Positions 7,569 to 16,413 of a stretch of 64,000 nucleotides of DNA are shown here, in pieces. Position 1 is the first letter of the stretch, and each line of letters begins with the position of its first letter. The DNA is from Algoriella xinjiangensis. Its GTDB lineage: Bacteria > Bacteroidota > Bacteroidia > Flavobacteriales > Weeksellaceae. The stretch covers positions 124,001 to 188,000 of the forward strand of contig NZ_FOUZ01000003.1 in NCBI RefSeq assembly GCF_900115015.1. Direction: 5' to 3'. The notes under the pieces were generated by a model, which worked only from the letters and a program-made list of their open reading frames with translations, was not told the DNA's origin and ran no database searches. The translations under genes were made by a program, and so were the position numbers.

Positions 7569-9443
7569 ATGTGCGGAATTTCTGGAATATTTTCGAAGAA
7601 TAAATTTTATGATTCAGCAATCATCAACTCTTTAAAATCTATAAAACATCGTGGACCAAATAATACAGTTCATGCAAGTTTTATGGATGAAAAATTTCAT
7701 TTATTTTCGAGCGAACTTTCAGACCAAAAAACACAACAAGAATTTCAAAATTCAACTAAAATATCATCTAATAATTGGATAGGATTTAATCGACTTTCTA
7801 TTATTGATTTATCAAATAATGGCATGCAACCATTTTATGATAATTATTCAAAAACTACATTTTTATTTAATGGCGAAGTTTATAATTACAAAGAATTAAG
7901 AGAGAATTTTTTAAAAGAAATAACCTTTACATCTGATTCTGATTCGGAAGTTGTCTTTCAATTATATTTAAAATTGGGTGATGATTTTATTCATCATCTT
8001 CGCGGTATGTTTGTGATAACACTTGTTGATTATTCAAAAAATGAACTTAAAGTTTGGCGCGATCGATTTGGAATTAAGCCTTTTTATTATTTTTTAGATA
8101 AAGAAAAAATAATTTTTTCATCAGAAATGAAAGGAATTTTTGCAACAGATTTAGTCAAAAAAGAAATTGATTTTAAGCATTTAGCGTATTCATATTATCT
8201 CAATACAAGTTTTGCGCCCAATACGGTTTATGAGCAAGTGAAATCTTTAGAAGCTGCAACTAAATTAACTGTTAATTTGACTAATTTTAGTTGTAAAAAA
8301 GAAACATATTGGACATTAAATTACAATCCAGATCAACGAAAAATTAGGCAAGATGAATTTCTTAATGATGTAAAACAAGTTGTAGAATTAGCCGCTATTT
8401 CTGATGTAAAACAAGCTGTAATGTTGAGTGGCGGACTAGATTCGGGTTTGTTGGCGTATCAATTTAATCAACTTAAAGTAGAAATTGATGCGATAACAAT
8501 TTATAATAATCAAGTTGAGGAACAAAATGAGTTAGAATTTGCAGAAAGTAATGCGAAGAATGCAAATCTAAATTTATTGGCTTTTGAAATTGAGAATAAA
8601 GTTAATTTACAAACGATTAAAGAATATTGTTTAGCGGAAGAAGAACCAAATTCTTCGCCAGAACCAGCTTATTTTTTAGCTAAAAAAGCTCATAAAAATA
8701 AGTATGTTGTTTTACAAAATGCATTAGGTTTAGACGAATTATTTTACGGTTATGGTTATTATTATCAAGCAAAACAATTGCAAAAAATACAACCATTTTT
8801 ATTAAAGCCTTTTAAATATTTATTGAAAGGAAGTAAACGAAATAAGTACGAAGAAATAACAACATTTAGTTTAGAAACTTCTCCATTTGTGATGAGAAGT
8901 ATTGCAAGCTGGGAAGAAATTAAACAACTTTTTAAAGATTACAATAGTGACAATTGGGAACATCCAATTTCAGTTTTAATGAAGCAAGTAAAACAGACAA
9001 ATCCTAAGTTTGAATCGTTTCCTTTGCTAAAAAAAATATCATATTTAGACTTTTATTATTACATAAGTTCGCATCATACTTTTCATTCGGATCAACCATC
9101 AATGCAATTTGAAACCGAAATGCGTTTTCCATATTTGGATCATCAGTTTGTTCAAAAATATTTTAATTGCACCAATTTAGATAAAGGTTTAACAAAGAAA
9201 AACAATAAACCTTATTTAAGAAAAAATGTAAATAAAATTTTATCATCAGATGTTTTGTACATGCCCAAAAAAGGTTTTTCTATGCCAACAAAAAATTGGT
9301 TAAAAGATGTAAATTTAGAAAGAGATTTTTCTGATTTAGAAACTTATTTTGGGAGCGAATATAAAAATTGGATGAATAATCCAGCAAAAAAATGGTTGAT
9401 GATTTCAACCGTATATTTTTTAAGAAATGAAGACAAAACGTAA
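7569..9443 (+). CDS. Asparagine synthase-like glutamine amidotransferase (AsnB type)
   Basis: The protein has 624 residues. The N-terminal class II glutaminase domain begins MCGISGIF with nucleophile Cys2, followed by FNGEVYNY and RDRFGIKPFYY. The C-terminal synthetase domain has the PP-loop SGGLDSG at about residue 287 and a LGLDELFYGYG motif. In polysaccharide clusters such enzymes usually amidate sugar carboxylates or donor intermediates rather than make free asparagine; the substrate here is unknown. It sits between a flippase and a glycosyltransferase and overlaps the latter by 17 bases. Confidence 0.88.
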   Translation: MCGISGIFSKNKFYDSAIINSLKSIKHRGPNNTVHASFMDEKFHLFSSELSDQKTQQEFQNSTKISSNNWIGFNRLSIIDLSNNGMQPFYDNYSKTTFLFNGEVYNYKELRENFLKEITFTSDSDSEVVFQLYLKLGDDFIHHLRGMFVITLVDYSKNELKVWRDRFGIKPFYYFLDKEKIIFSSEMKGIFATDLVKKEIDFKHLAYSYYLNTSFAPNTVYEQVKSLEAATKLTVNLTNFSCKKETYWTLNYNPDQRKIRQDEFLNDVKQVVELAAISDVKQAVMLSGGLDSGLLAYQFNQLKVEIDAITIYNNQVEEQNELEFAESNAKNANLNLLAFEIENKVNLQTIKEYCLAEEEPNSSPEPAYFLAKKAHKNKYVVLQNALGLDELFYGYGYYYQAKQLQKIQPFLLKPFKYLLKGSKRNKYEEITTFSLETSPFVMRSIASWEEIKQLFKDYNSDNWEHPISVLMKQVKQTNPKFESFPLLKKISYLDFYYYISSHHTFHSDQPSMQFETEMRFPYLDHQFVQKYFNCTNLDKGLTKKNNKPYLRKNVNKILSSDVLYMPKKGFSMPTKNWLKDVNLERDFSDLETYFGSEYKNWMNNPAKKWLMISTVYFLRNEDKT

Positions 9444-10554
9444 CATATTATTTTTAGCAAGTTGGTTTCCCTCTAAAAAAAGTTTTTTTGATGGCGATTT
9501 TGTCGAGCGTCATGCGAAAGCTGTTGCGTTAATTCATCATGTCACGGTAATTTATGTTGTTAGTTTAAATGGAATTTCTGAAATTAAAAAGGAAGAAGAG
9601 CAAATTGATAATTTAAAAATTGTTCGAATTTATTTTCCAAGTAAAAGTAAAATTCAGAATCAATGGACAAAATTTAAATTATATATCAAAGAAATTAATT
9701 CTTATCCAAGGTTTGATTTGATTCATGTAAATGTGACTTATCCAGTAGGTTTGGTTGCTTTATATTTAAAGTTAACGAAGAAAATTCCGTACGTTATTAC
9801 AGAACATTGGACGGGTTTTTTGCCACAAGATCCTGCGCACATACCTTTTGTGAAATTGTTTTTGATGAAAAAAATTGTGAAAAATTCGAGTTATTTATTA
9901 CCAGTTTCTGATAATTTAGGAAAAGCAATGAGTAATTTAGGATTAAAACAACAAACCAAAACAATTAGAAATGTAATTGATTTTGATATTTTTAATTCAA
10001 CGAATCATATCGAAAATGAAATTCCAAAATTTCTGCATATTTCAAATTTAACGTTTCAAAAAAATTGCGATGGAATTTTAAAAGTTACTGAACGATTATG
10101 GAAAGATAATTATGTTTTTGAGTTGCATATCGGCGGAAATGGAGATTTAGAACCTTTTTATAGATATAAAAATACGTCTGATTTTGCTGATAAATTAGTT
10201 CTTTTTGGAGCTTTATCACAACAAGAAGTTGCTGTAAAAATGAATGAAGCAAATGTATTTATTTTGTTTAGTAGATTCGAGAATCAGCCATGTGTACAAA
10301 TAGAATCGTTTGCGTGTGGTTTACCGGTTATAGCAACCGATGTTGGTGGAATTAGTGAAGTTTTCCCTACAGGTTTTGGACAAATTACACCTTCAGAAAA
10401 CGAAGAAGAATTGTACCAATCATTAAAAAATATCTTAGAAAATAAGACACATTTTAAATCAAAAAAAGAGATTCATCTTTTTGCAAAAGAAAACTTTTCA
10501 ATGCAAAAAATTGCAAATGCTTTTGATGAAATTTATAACCAAGTTTTGAAATGA
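9427..10554 (+). CDS. GT4-family glycosyltransferase
   Basis: This 375-residue GT-B fold enzyme transfers a sugar from a nucleotide donor to a growing glycan at the cytoplasmic face. The N-terminal domain shows LASWFPSKKSFFDGDFVERHAKA, and the Rossmann C-terminal domain shows LHIGGNGDLEPF. The GT4 signature region EANVFILFSRFENQPCVQIESFACGLPVIATDVGG carries the conserved E-x7-E-like pair. The gene overlaps both the upstream amidotransferase (17 bases) and the downstream flippase (ATGA, 4 bases), so translation is coupled. Donor and acceptor are unknown. Confidence 0.9.
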   Translation: MKTKRNILFLASWFPSKKSFFDGDFVERHAKAVALIHHVTVIYVVSLNGISEIKKEEEQIDNLKIVRIYFPSKSKIQNQWTKFKLYIKEINSYPRFDLIHVNVTYPVGLVALYLKLTKKIPYVITEHWTGFLPQDPAHIPFVKLFLMKKIVKNSSYLLPVSDNLGKAMSNLGLKQQTKTIRNVIDFDIFNSTNHIENEIPKFLHISNLTFQKNCDGILKVTERLWKDNYVFELHIGGNGDLEPFYRYKNTSDFADKLVLFGALSQQEVAVKMNEANVFILFSRFENQPCVQIESFACGLPVIATDVGGISEVFPTGFGQITPSENEEELYQSLKNILENKTHFKSKKEIHLFAKENFSMQKIANAFDEIYNQVLK

Positions 10555-11798
10555 AAGATTTTTATAAATTCATAAAACAGTTTCTACAAAATAATGGATT
10601 GAACGTTTTTATATCCATTTTTTTATCAAAATTCACCATGCTTATTAACACCATTTTTATCGTAAAAATGATTAATCAAGCAGAGTTTGGAAGAATTACA
10701 TTGATAGCTTCTGTACTTTCTTTTTTTACGCCTTGGAACGGAATAGGATCATTGCAAATGTTTATGAAATATGGTTCTGAGTTAGAAAATGAAGTAGATA
10801 AAAATCAATTAGGGCAACATTTATTTTGGAAAGGTTTAGTTAATCAACTTATTGTTTCGGTTTTATTTGTCTGCGTTTGCTTGATTTATACAATCAAATT
10901 TGACCATTTATTCTGGATTATATTTTTCTTTACAATTAGGCTTTTTGGTTATTATTTTTTATCTCATATTATCATAGATTTTCGAATCAAAGGAAATAAT
11001 AAAAAGTTTGCAGAAATTAATAATATCACAAATATCGTTGGCTTAATTATTACGTTTGCTTTGACTTATTTTTATGGTGCTTTGGGTTATGTTATTTCGC
11101 TAGCGATTGGTCCTTTTATAAGTTTTATTTACTTGAAATCGTATCATTTTCAACAATCAATTTTAGAGAAAAAATATGATTTTAAAGCAATGTGGAATTA
11201 TGGACGATTAGAATCTTTTGCATATTTTGCTTCGGAACTTTTATTTGCGATTGATATTGCGATGATTGCTTATTTTATGACAGAAAATGATATTGCGTTG
11301 TATAAAGTTGCCATTTTATTGCCTTTAAATCTTATTTTTTTACCAACGATTTTAATACAAACTGATTTTCCAAAATTGGTTCAACATGCAAAAGACAAAA
11401 ATTATTTAAAGTTTTATATTAAAAATTATTATCGAATTTTTATACCAATCGGTATTATTATTTTGTTTGGTAGTTTTTTTCTCAAAGATTTTATACTTCA
11501 ATTATTTTTCTCAAAAGCATATATAAAAGGCGATTTTATTTTCTTTATATCTTCTTGTGCAGTCGTTTTAGCTTTATGGTTTCGGGTTTTGTATCTCAAT
11601 TTATTTTCGGTGATTGGTTATGCAAAATGGAATAGTATTATTTCTGTTTTATCTATTGTTGTTTTAGTTATTTCAGATATGGTATTAATTCCAAAATACC
11701 AGTTAGAAGGAGCTGCGATAAGCTTAGCTTTTACGTATCTTTTCTCAGGTTTTTTTGCAATGCTAGTTTTCTTTAATTATTTAAAGAAACTGACTTAA
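10551..11798 (+). CDS. Oligosaccharide flippase family protein (Wzx-like), second copy
   Basis: A 415-residue multispanning protein of about 12 helices in the polysaccharide exporter family, with the N-terminal motif INQAEFGRITLIASVLSFF. It overlaps the glycosyltransferase gene by 4 bases (ATGA). Two flippases in a four-gene cluster is unusual; one may serve another glycan or the cluster may be a remnant of a longer locus. The two proteins differ clearly in sequence, so this is not a recent duplication. Confidence 0.85.
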   Translation: MKDFYKFIKQFLQNNGLNVFISIFLSKFTMLINTIFIVKMINQAEFGRITLIASVLSFFTPWNGIGSLQMFMKYGSELENEVDKNQLGQHLFWKGLVNQLIVSVLFVCVCLIYTIKFDHLFWIIFFFTIRLFGYYFLSHIIIDFRIKGNNKKFAEINNITNIVGLIITFALTYFYGALGYVISLAIGPFISFIYLKSYHFQQSILEKKYDFKAMWNYGRLESFAYFASELLFAIDIAMIAYFMTENDIALYKVAILLPLNLIFLPTILIQTDFPKLVQHAKDKNYLKFYIKNYYRIFIPIGIIILFGSFFLKDFILQLFFSKAYIKGDFIFFISSCAVVLALWFRVLYLNLFSVIGYAKWNSIISVLSIVVLVISDMVLIPKYQLEGAAISLAFTYLFSGFFAMLVFFNYLKKLT

Positions 11799-12110
11799 TC
11801 GGTTTTTCTCCAATATAATTAGTAAAATCTTTACCATTTGCATCGCCTGTATCCTAACTAGTCGTTTCTTTAATAGTTGTATTGTATTGATTGCGGACAT
11901 TTATACTTGTCGAAGGCTTAAATCCGAACTTGAACAGCCTGAAGCTTCAATACCATCCATAGTCAAATAAAGATTAATTCTTTTGATTTTTTTGGATCAT
12001 TTGCAAATTTTTTATCCAAATATCGTTTATCTGATTCATATATAGTTCTAAACTATTTTTCTTCTGTATTTTCAAATCATTTGTAATTTTAAAATTATTA
12101 CTAATGATTT
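11779..12110 (-). pseudogene. Decayed coding remnant, family unknown
   Basis: The minus strand shows protein-like segments in shifting frames. YESDKRYLDKKFANDP runs into an A7 tract, where one added base continues into INLYLTMDGIEASGCSSSD. A second shift gives GFKPSTSINVRNQY, and after a TAG stop DTGDANGKDFTNYIGEKPIK runs to a TAA that overlaps the end of the opposing flippase gene. The composition is hydrophilic and Ser/Thr/Asn-rich, like a secreted or lipoprotein sequence. No start codon is evident. I read it as a degraded gene with at least two frameshifts and one nonsense codon. Confidence 0.5.
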
Positions 12111-12127
12111 AATTCTGTTTTTTTTTA

Positions 12128-13000
12128 TCAAAAATTTATATTAGAATAGATTGAGTAGTATTTTTTTTGAGGAGAATAGCCTTCCATAAATTTAGCAACA
12201 GCAGGTAATGTTGAACCTTCAAAGTCAAAAATAAGGTCTTTCTCAGCATTATTTTTTATAATATAATCAAGAATATAAGCAGATGTGTTATGTTTTTCTT
12301 GTTCTCTATTTCTCGCAAAAGAAAGACAGATAATTCTGTTTTTAGAAAATAACATAGCTTGCGAGCCAATTAATATTTGTTCTTTAGAAAATATATCGAA
12401 TATTCTTAAAGTTCCGTTTTTTAATAGAGTTTCAAAGATTGGTTTGTACTTTTTTTCTAATTTATGAGTGTGTATGTATTCATATTTATCTTTCAATAAC
12501 TGAAAATTTTGTAAGTTATTAACTTCATTTATTTCCAAACTCATTTTAGAAGTTCGTCTTAATTCTTTATTTCTTTTCGATGTATAATTCTCAGAAATTT
12601 GGATATAAGGTCTATTTAAATTTAAGATAAAATTTACTTTCTGTGTTCCTTTTGGTCTAAATAATTCAGTATTTTCTTCATTAAAAGAATATGCTCTTAC
12701 TAGATTTTTGTGTAGTTTTTTTTCAAATTGTTCAAAGATTTCTTTCGAAAAATTTTGATTATGAAAAACACCTAATTGTTGACAATAAATAGGTTGAGTT
12801 ATAAATTTTACACCAATTTTTTTGGTGTAAGGCAAAGGCATTATTGCTTCATAATCATTTAAAACATAACAATCCCAATTGTCATCAACCAACGTATCTA
12901 AATACCAATATTCTGCATAAATTCTGTAATTCACAGCATTATTTAGGCAGTTTGTATATTTTTCTACATCAAGTTTTTTTCGTGTTATTCGCTTAATCAT
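12128..13000 (-). CDS. FemAB/GNAT-like acyltransferase-fold protein
   Basis: This 290-residue soluble protein has a pattern seen in FemAB/BioF2-like GNAT proteins next to polysaccharide-deacetylase genes in flavobacteria: an N-terminal half with GVKFITQPIYCQQLGVF, a central SKRNKELRR, and a C-terminal half with LIGSQAMLFSKNRIICLSFARN, SAYILDYIIKN and FDFEGSTLPAVAKFMEGYSP. It overlaps the upstream deacetylase-like gene by 8 bases, so the two are translationally coupled. It probably modifies a cell-surface polymer by acyl or aminoacyl transfer, but the substrate is not readable. Confidence 0.6.
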   Translation of the reverse strand: MIKRITRKKLDVEKYTNCLNNAVNYRIYAEYWYLDTLVDDNWDCYVLNDYEAIMPLPYTKKIGVKFITQPIYCQQLGVFHNQNFSKEIFEQFEKKLHKNLVRAYSFNEENTELFRPKGTQKVNFILNLNRPYIQISENYTSKRNKELRRTSKMSLEINEVNNLQNFQLLKDKYEYIHTHKLEKKYKPIFETLLKNGTLRIFDIFSKEQILIGSQAMLFSKNRIICLSFARNREQEKHNTSAYILDYIIKNNAEKDLIFDFEGSTLPAVAKFMEGYSPQKKYYSIYSNINF

Positions 13001-14225
13001 TAAAAATGCTTTCGTAAACTTTTCGCCATTCTAACCATTCTTCGTTTAAGTTTGATTGATGGAATAATGTTATAAACGTTCCGTTTACGTTTTTAATTGT
13101 TTGTTTCAAGCTTTTTAATTCTTGTATGGCTTCTTTGGGTGTTAATTTTAGATAGTTTTTCAACGTAACATCCATTGCTACAAACGGATATATTGTTAAC
13201 AATGTTTGTTGATTTGTAGTTAAATCAAACCATTTATAAGGAGTAGAAGTTCCTGCTCTAAAGCCAATTTTATGCGCAAATCCCATTGTGTAATCTTCTG
13301 AAATTTGGTTTATTAACAATTGTTGATAAGTGATAGGTAATTGTAATTTTATAAAATGTTGACGAGATAATTTAACATCAGAATTTGTAATTATCTGTAA
13401 ACGATTTATTTCTGTTGTTAATAACGTATTATCGTTATTAGATTGATAAGAAGGATGAATTCCGATTTTTGCCCAAGTCGAAATTTCTTTGATTAATTTT
13501 TGCTGTTCTTTATTTTCCCAATTATGGTTTTTATCAAACGTAGAATAATCGCCCAATAACCAAAAGAAAATAGTTTCTATTTGATGTTTTTGGGCAAGAT
13601 TTTTTAAATAATCAAATGTGTCGTAAGGATCTTTCTGTTTACGATTTAAAACATTGAATTGTTGTTTAAATTCAGCTAAATTTCCTTTGATTAATTTTTT
13701 ACCTATAGAGCCAAATTTTATTTTTTGTGAATGATGCAAATATTTCCATGCATAATCTACATCATGCGTATTGATTTGCTTAAAAACACGTTGCTTGAAA
13801 TTTAATTCAGGATATTTAGCTTTTATTTTTGCTTGAATTTCATAACAAATAATATCAACAATTGGTTGCGAGTAATCTAAATCCGAACCTAAAAAGCGAT
13901 TGTGTTTATCAAAATTTTCTTTTGGTGAATTGTATTCTTCGTAACGAGAAAGCCAATAAAAACATTTTCCTACTTCGTGTAAAGAGTTATAATTTATAGA
14001 AGATCGAATTTCATTTTCTATTAAAATATCATCAACCTCAAGATTAATTTCTTCATCTAAAAATTGATTAGAAAAATTGATTTTTGGTAAATCTGATTGG
14101 TTAAATTCGTTAAAATCTGTAGTCGTTTTGTAGTCAATTCCAGAAAAATAACACAAAATAAAATCGAATATATAATGTATTCGATTGGTTATTTTTTCGG
14201 TGAATAATAGAATGGTTTGGCTCAA
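12993..14225 (-). CDS. Polysaccharide deacetylase-like protein (DUF7033 type)
   Basis: The protein has 410 residues. The N-terminal half (HEVGKCFYWLSRYEEY) resembles the DUF7033 region. The C-terminal half follows the NodB/PDA barrel with a metal-site-like THDVDYAW (about residues 162-169), GIHPSYQSN, GFRAGTSTPYKWFDL and LFHQSNL. Family members deacetylate or otherwise hydrolyse glycans. It starts with TTG at 14225, as no ATG is available upstream, and overlaps the FemAB-like gene by 8 bases. The catalytic residues are partly conserved, so activity is inferred. Confidence 0.7.
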   Translation of the reverse strand: MSQTILLFTEKITNRIHYIFDFILCYFSGIDYKTTTDFNEFNQSDLPKINFSNQFLDEEINLEVDDILIENEIRSSINYNSLHEVGKCFYWLSRYEEYNSPKENFDKHNRFLGSDLDYSQPIVDIICYEIQAKIKAKYPELNFKQRVFKQINTHDVDYAWKYLHHSQKIKFGSIGKKLIKGNLAEFKQQFNVLNRKQKDPYDTFDYLKNLAQKHQIETIFFWLLGDYSTFDKNHNWENKEQQKLIKEISTWAKIGIHPSYQSNNDNTLLTTEINRLQIITNSDVKLSRQHFIKLQLPITYQQLLINQISEDYTMGFAHKIGFRAGTSTPYKWFDLTTNQQTLLTIYPFVAMDVTLKNYLKLTPKEAIQELKSLKQTIKNVNGTFITLFHQSNLNEEWLEWRKVYESIFND

Positions 14226-14262
14226 AATTTAATTTTCTATAAAGCTTAAAAGTAATATTTTT

Positions 14263-14967
14263 TTAGATTAATCCTTTATCTGCAAAGGAATAATATTCTT
14301 TCTGCGTCACAATAATATGATCGATTACTTGAATATCCAACAAAGTAGCACCTTCTTTTATTTTTCGAGTAATACTTTTATCTGCTTCACTAGGCGTGAG
14401 GTTACCAGAAGGATGATTGTGCGATAAGATAATTGCAGTCGCCATTAACTCCAAACTTCGTTTAAAAATAACGCGAACATCAACAGAAGTTTGTGTTATT
14501 CCACCACGAGAAATTTGTTCGGTTTTGATGATTTTATTTCCTTGATTGAGAAACATTACCCAAAATTCTTCGTTTGGTAAATCGCCAATTTGTTGTTGCA
14601 TAATAATTGCAGCTTCATGACTTGATGTAATTTTTTCGCGCTCTAATGCTTCTTGCGAATTTCTTCTTCGTCCTATTTCTAGTGCTGTGATGATTGAAAT
14701 TGCTTTTGCTTCGCCAACTCCTTTAAATTTTGATAAATCTTGAATTGTAAATTTGGCTAATTCGTTCCAGTTATTATTAGCAGATTTTAAGATTCGTTTT
14801 GCTAATTCTACTGCCGATTCGTCTCGGTTTCCGCTTCCCATTATGATGGCTAACAATTCGGCATCAGAAAGTGATGAACGTCCTTTTAGTGCTAATTTTT
14901 CACGTGGACGATCATCTTCATTCCAATTTTTTATGGAGCTTTTATTCTCTAAGTAATCCGTCATCAT
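14263..14967 (-). CDS. radC: RadC family JAB-domain protein
   Basis: The protein has 234 residues. An N-terminal UPF0758 helical region (NWNEDDRPREKLALKGRSSLSDAELLAI) and a helix-hairpin-helix-like stretch (FKGVGEAKAISI) precede a JAB/MPN metalloprotease-like domain. Its JAMM motif HNHPSGNLTPSEAD supplies H183, H185 and D196. The true role of RadC is unsettled; the old DNA-repair assignment is doubtful. Two adjacent ATGs (14967, 14964) could start it. It overlaps the upstream lipoprotein gene by 26 bases, indicating cotranscription. Confidence 0.93.
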   Translation of the reverse strand: MMTDYLENKSSIKNWNEDDRPREKLALKGRSSLSDAELLAIIMGSGNRDESAVELAKRILKSANNNWNELAKFTIQDLSKFKGVGEAKAISIITALEIGRRRNSQEALEREKITSSHEAAIIMQQQIGDLPNEEFWVMFLNQGNKIIKTEQISRGGITQTSVDVRVIFKRSLELMATAIILSHNHPSGNLTPSEADKSITRKIKEGATLLDIQVIDHIIVTQKEYYSFADKGLI

Positions 14968-15403
14968 TTTTCCCTATTCGTTCAAAATGTTTGGTAAAAC
15001 CATCATGAAATTCTTCGCTAATTGTTAGTTTATCGCCCAACAAATTATAACTCATTCCAGCAGATGTATTGGCGTTTATAAAAATCATATCACGTTCATT
15101 TATACTTTGTATGCTTTTACCTTTTCCAGTCGTATAGCTGTTTCTCGAAACTTCTTTACCATTAATAATCAAAATCATTTCTGTTGGCGTAAATTCTATT
15201 ACCTGAACTTGTCCCATTGGCGGATCTTGTTCTTTTCCTACAATTCCTCCAGATAATTTAACCAATTTCCATCGTCCAATCAATGTTTCTTCTTGTTTTT
15301 TATTTTCTGTTGTGGTCTGTTTATCTGTTGTTCGTTTTGTGATTTTGCAACTTGCAAATAGCACAACACTTGTGAATAAGATGTAGCAGATATTTTTTTT
15401 CAT
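14942..15403 (-). CDS. META/lipocalin-like lipoprotein
   Basis: A 153-residue precursor with a lipobox (LFASC, Cys at 19), a Thr/Lys/Glu-rich linker and then a domain opening LIGRWKLVKLSGG. This is the GxW start of META or lipocalin-like beta proteins. Later strands include VIEFTPTEMILIINGKE and SYNLLGDKLTISEEF. It is probably anchored in the outer membrane, with unknown ligand. It overlaps radC by 26 bases. Confidence 0.65.
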   Translation of the reverse strand: MKKNICYILFTSVVLFASCKITKRTTDKQTTTENKKQEETLIGRWKLVKLSGGIVGKEQDPPMGQVQVIEFTPTEMILIINGKEVSRNSYTTGKGKSIQSINERDMIFINANTSAGMSYNLLGDKLTISEEFHDGFTKHFERIGKNDDGLLRE

Positions 15404-15436
15404 TCGGTTTAGATTTTAGTTTAAAGATAATAAAAA

Positions 15437-15461
15437 AAGCTCGAACAAAACGTTCGAGCTT
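15437..15461 (-). terminator. Terminator after the DUF4886 gene, one of a near-identical pair
   Basis: A 10-bp stem AAGCTCGAAC / GTTCGAGCTT with a 5-base loop, followed on the minus strand by seven T. It is almost identical to the terminator at 17537-17557. Confidence 0.85.
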
Positions 15462-15483
15462 GATATCTAAAAAGATAGATTTA

Positions 15484-16377
15484 TTATTTAATATCGGTAA
15501 TTTTACTAGGCTTTAATACTGCGTAATGTGCAGCTTGTTGTATAAGCTTAATTTCAAGATCGCTTACTCCTTCCGGTTTATATTTATTTCCTATTACATT
15601 CACTTTAAATAATTTTTCAAACCAAACACATGCAGCAATATATCGACCTACTCTCAAATTTAAATGGTATCCATCTCTTGTTAAATCATTTCCTAAAGAA
15701 GTTGTTCTTGCATTTTGAATACCAGTACCTGTGGGTACAATAAAATCGATATTAAAATCTTTCTTTGATAATTCATAAGCTTCTACAATGCTTCTGTACA
15801 TATAAAGTTGATTATTATTGTAATTTGCAAACCCTAGATGAGTAGAAGTTGGACTATATGCCCATGTTTGATGTAGTATTATTTTAGGATCATATCCAAT
15901 GGTGTTTGTATTTATATACTTAATAAGTAGTGGCAATGGAGTAACAAACGTTGCATACATACCAGAATTTTGACTTACTTGTTGCATTGATACGTAATCC
16001 CATTTTTCATCATTTAAAGCTCTTTTTATATTATAAGAATTAATAATGTTTATTTCATTTTTTAAATTATACTTATAGTATCTATATATATGTGCATCAC
16101 TTTGAGTTGATTGCAAATGAAAATCTAATGATGCTCCTCCGTAATATAAATTACCAATAACAATTTTTTTTCCAGCACTCTCAGCTAATTTACTTAAATG
16201 ATTTTCTACTGCATCTTCTGAAAAGCTATTTCCAATTGCTAATACTTTTATTGTATCTTTTTGAATAGTAAAATTATTCGACGTAGCACGTGATTTTATC
16301 TCAAAATTGTCATCATTGTCATCATTGTTACATGAAAAAAATAGTGATAGAAAAATAATTAATAGAATTTTATTCAT
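15484..16377 (-). CDS. DUF4886 SGNH-hydrolase-like lipoprotein
   Basis: A 297-residue precursor starting at the ATG at 16377, which gives a proper signal peptide and lipobox (LFFSC) followed by NNDDNDD. The mature protein begins the SGNH fold with VLAIGNSFSEDA (block I, nucleophile Ser). It also has SMQQVSQNSG, HQTWAYSPTS and the C-terminal TRDGYHLN with catalytic Asp/His. Such proteins are carbohydrate esterases or acylhydrolases; the substrate is not known. It lies 36 bases after an acyltransferase gene, suggesting a paired add/remove role on an acylated surface glycan. Confidence 0.75.
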   Translation of the reverse strand: MNKILLIIFLSLFFSCNNDDNDDNFEIKSRATSNNFTIQKDTIKVLAIGNSFSEDAVENHLSKLAESAGKKIVIGNLYYGGASLDFHLQSTQSDAHIYRYYKYNLKNEINIINSYNIKRALNDEKWDYVSMQQVSQNSGMYATFVTPLPLLIKYINTNTIGYDPKIILHQTWAYSPTSTHLGFANYNNNQLYMYRSIVEAYELSKKDFNIDFIVPTGTGIQNARTTSLGNDLTRDGYHLNLRVGRYIAACVWFEKLFKVNVIGNKYKPEGVSDLEIKLIQQAAHYAVLKPSKITDIK

Positions 16378-16413
16378 ATATTTTTTATTAAATATACTAA
16401 TAAAAATCATATT

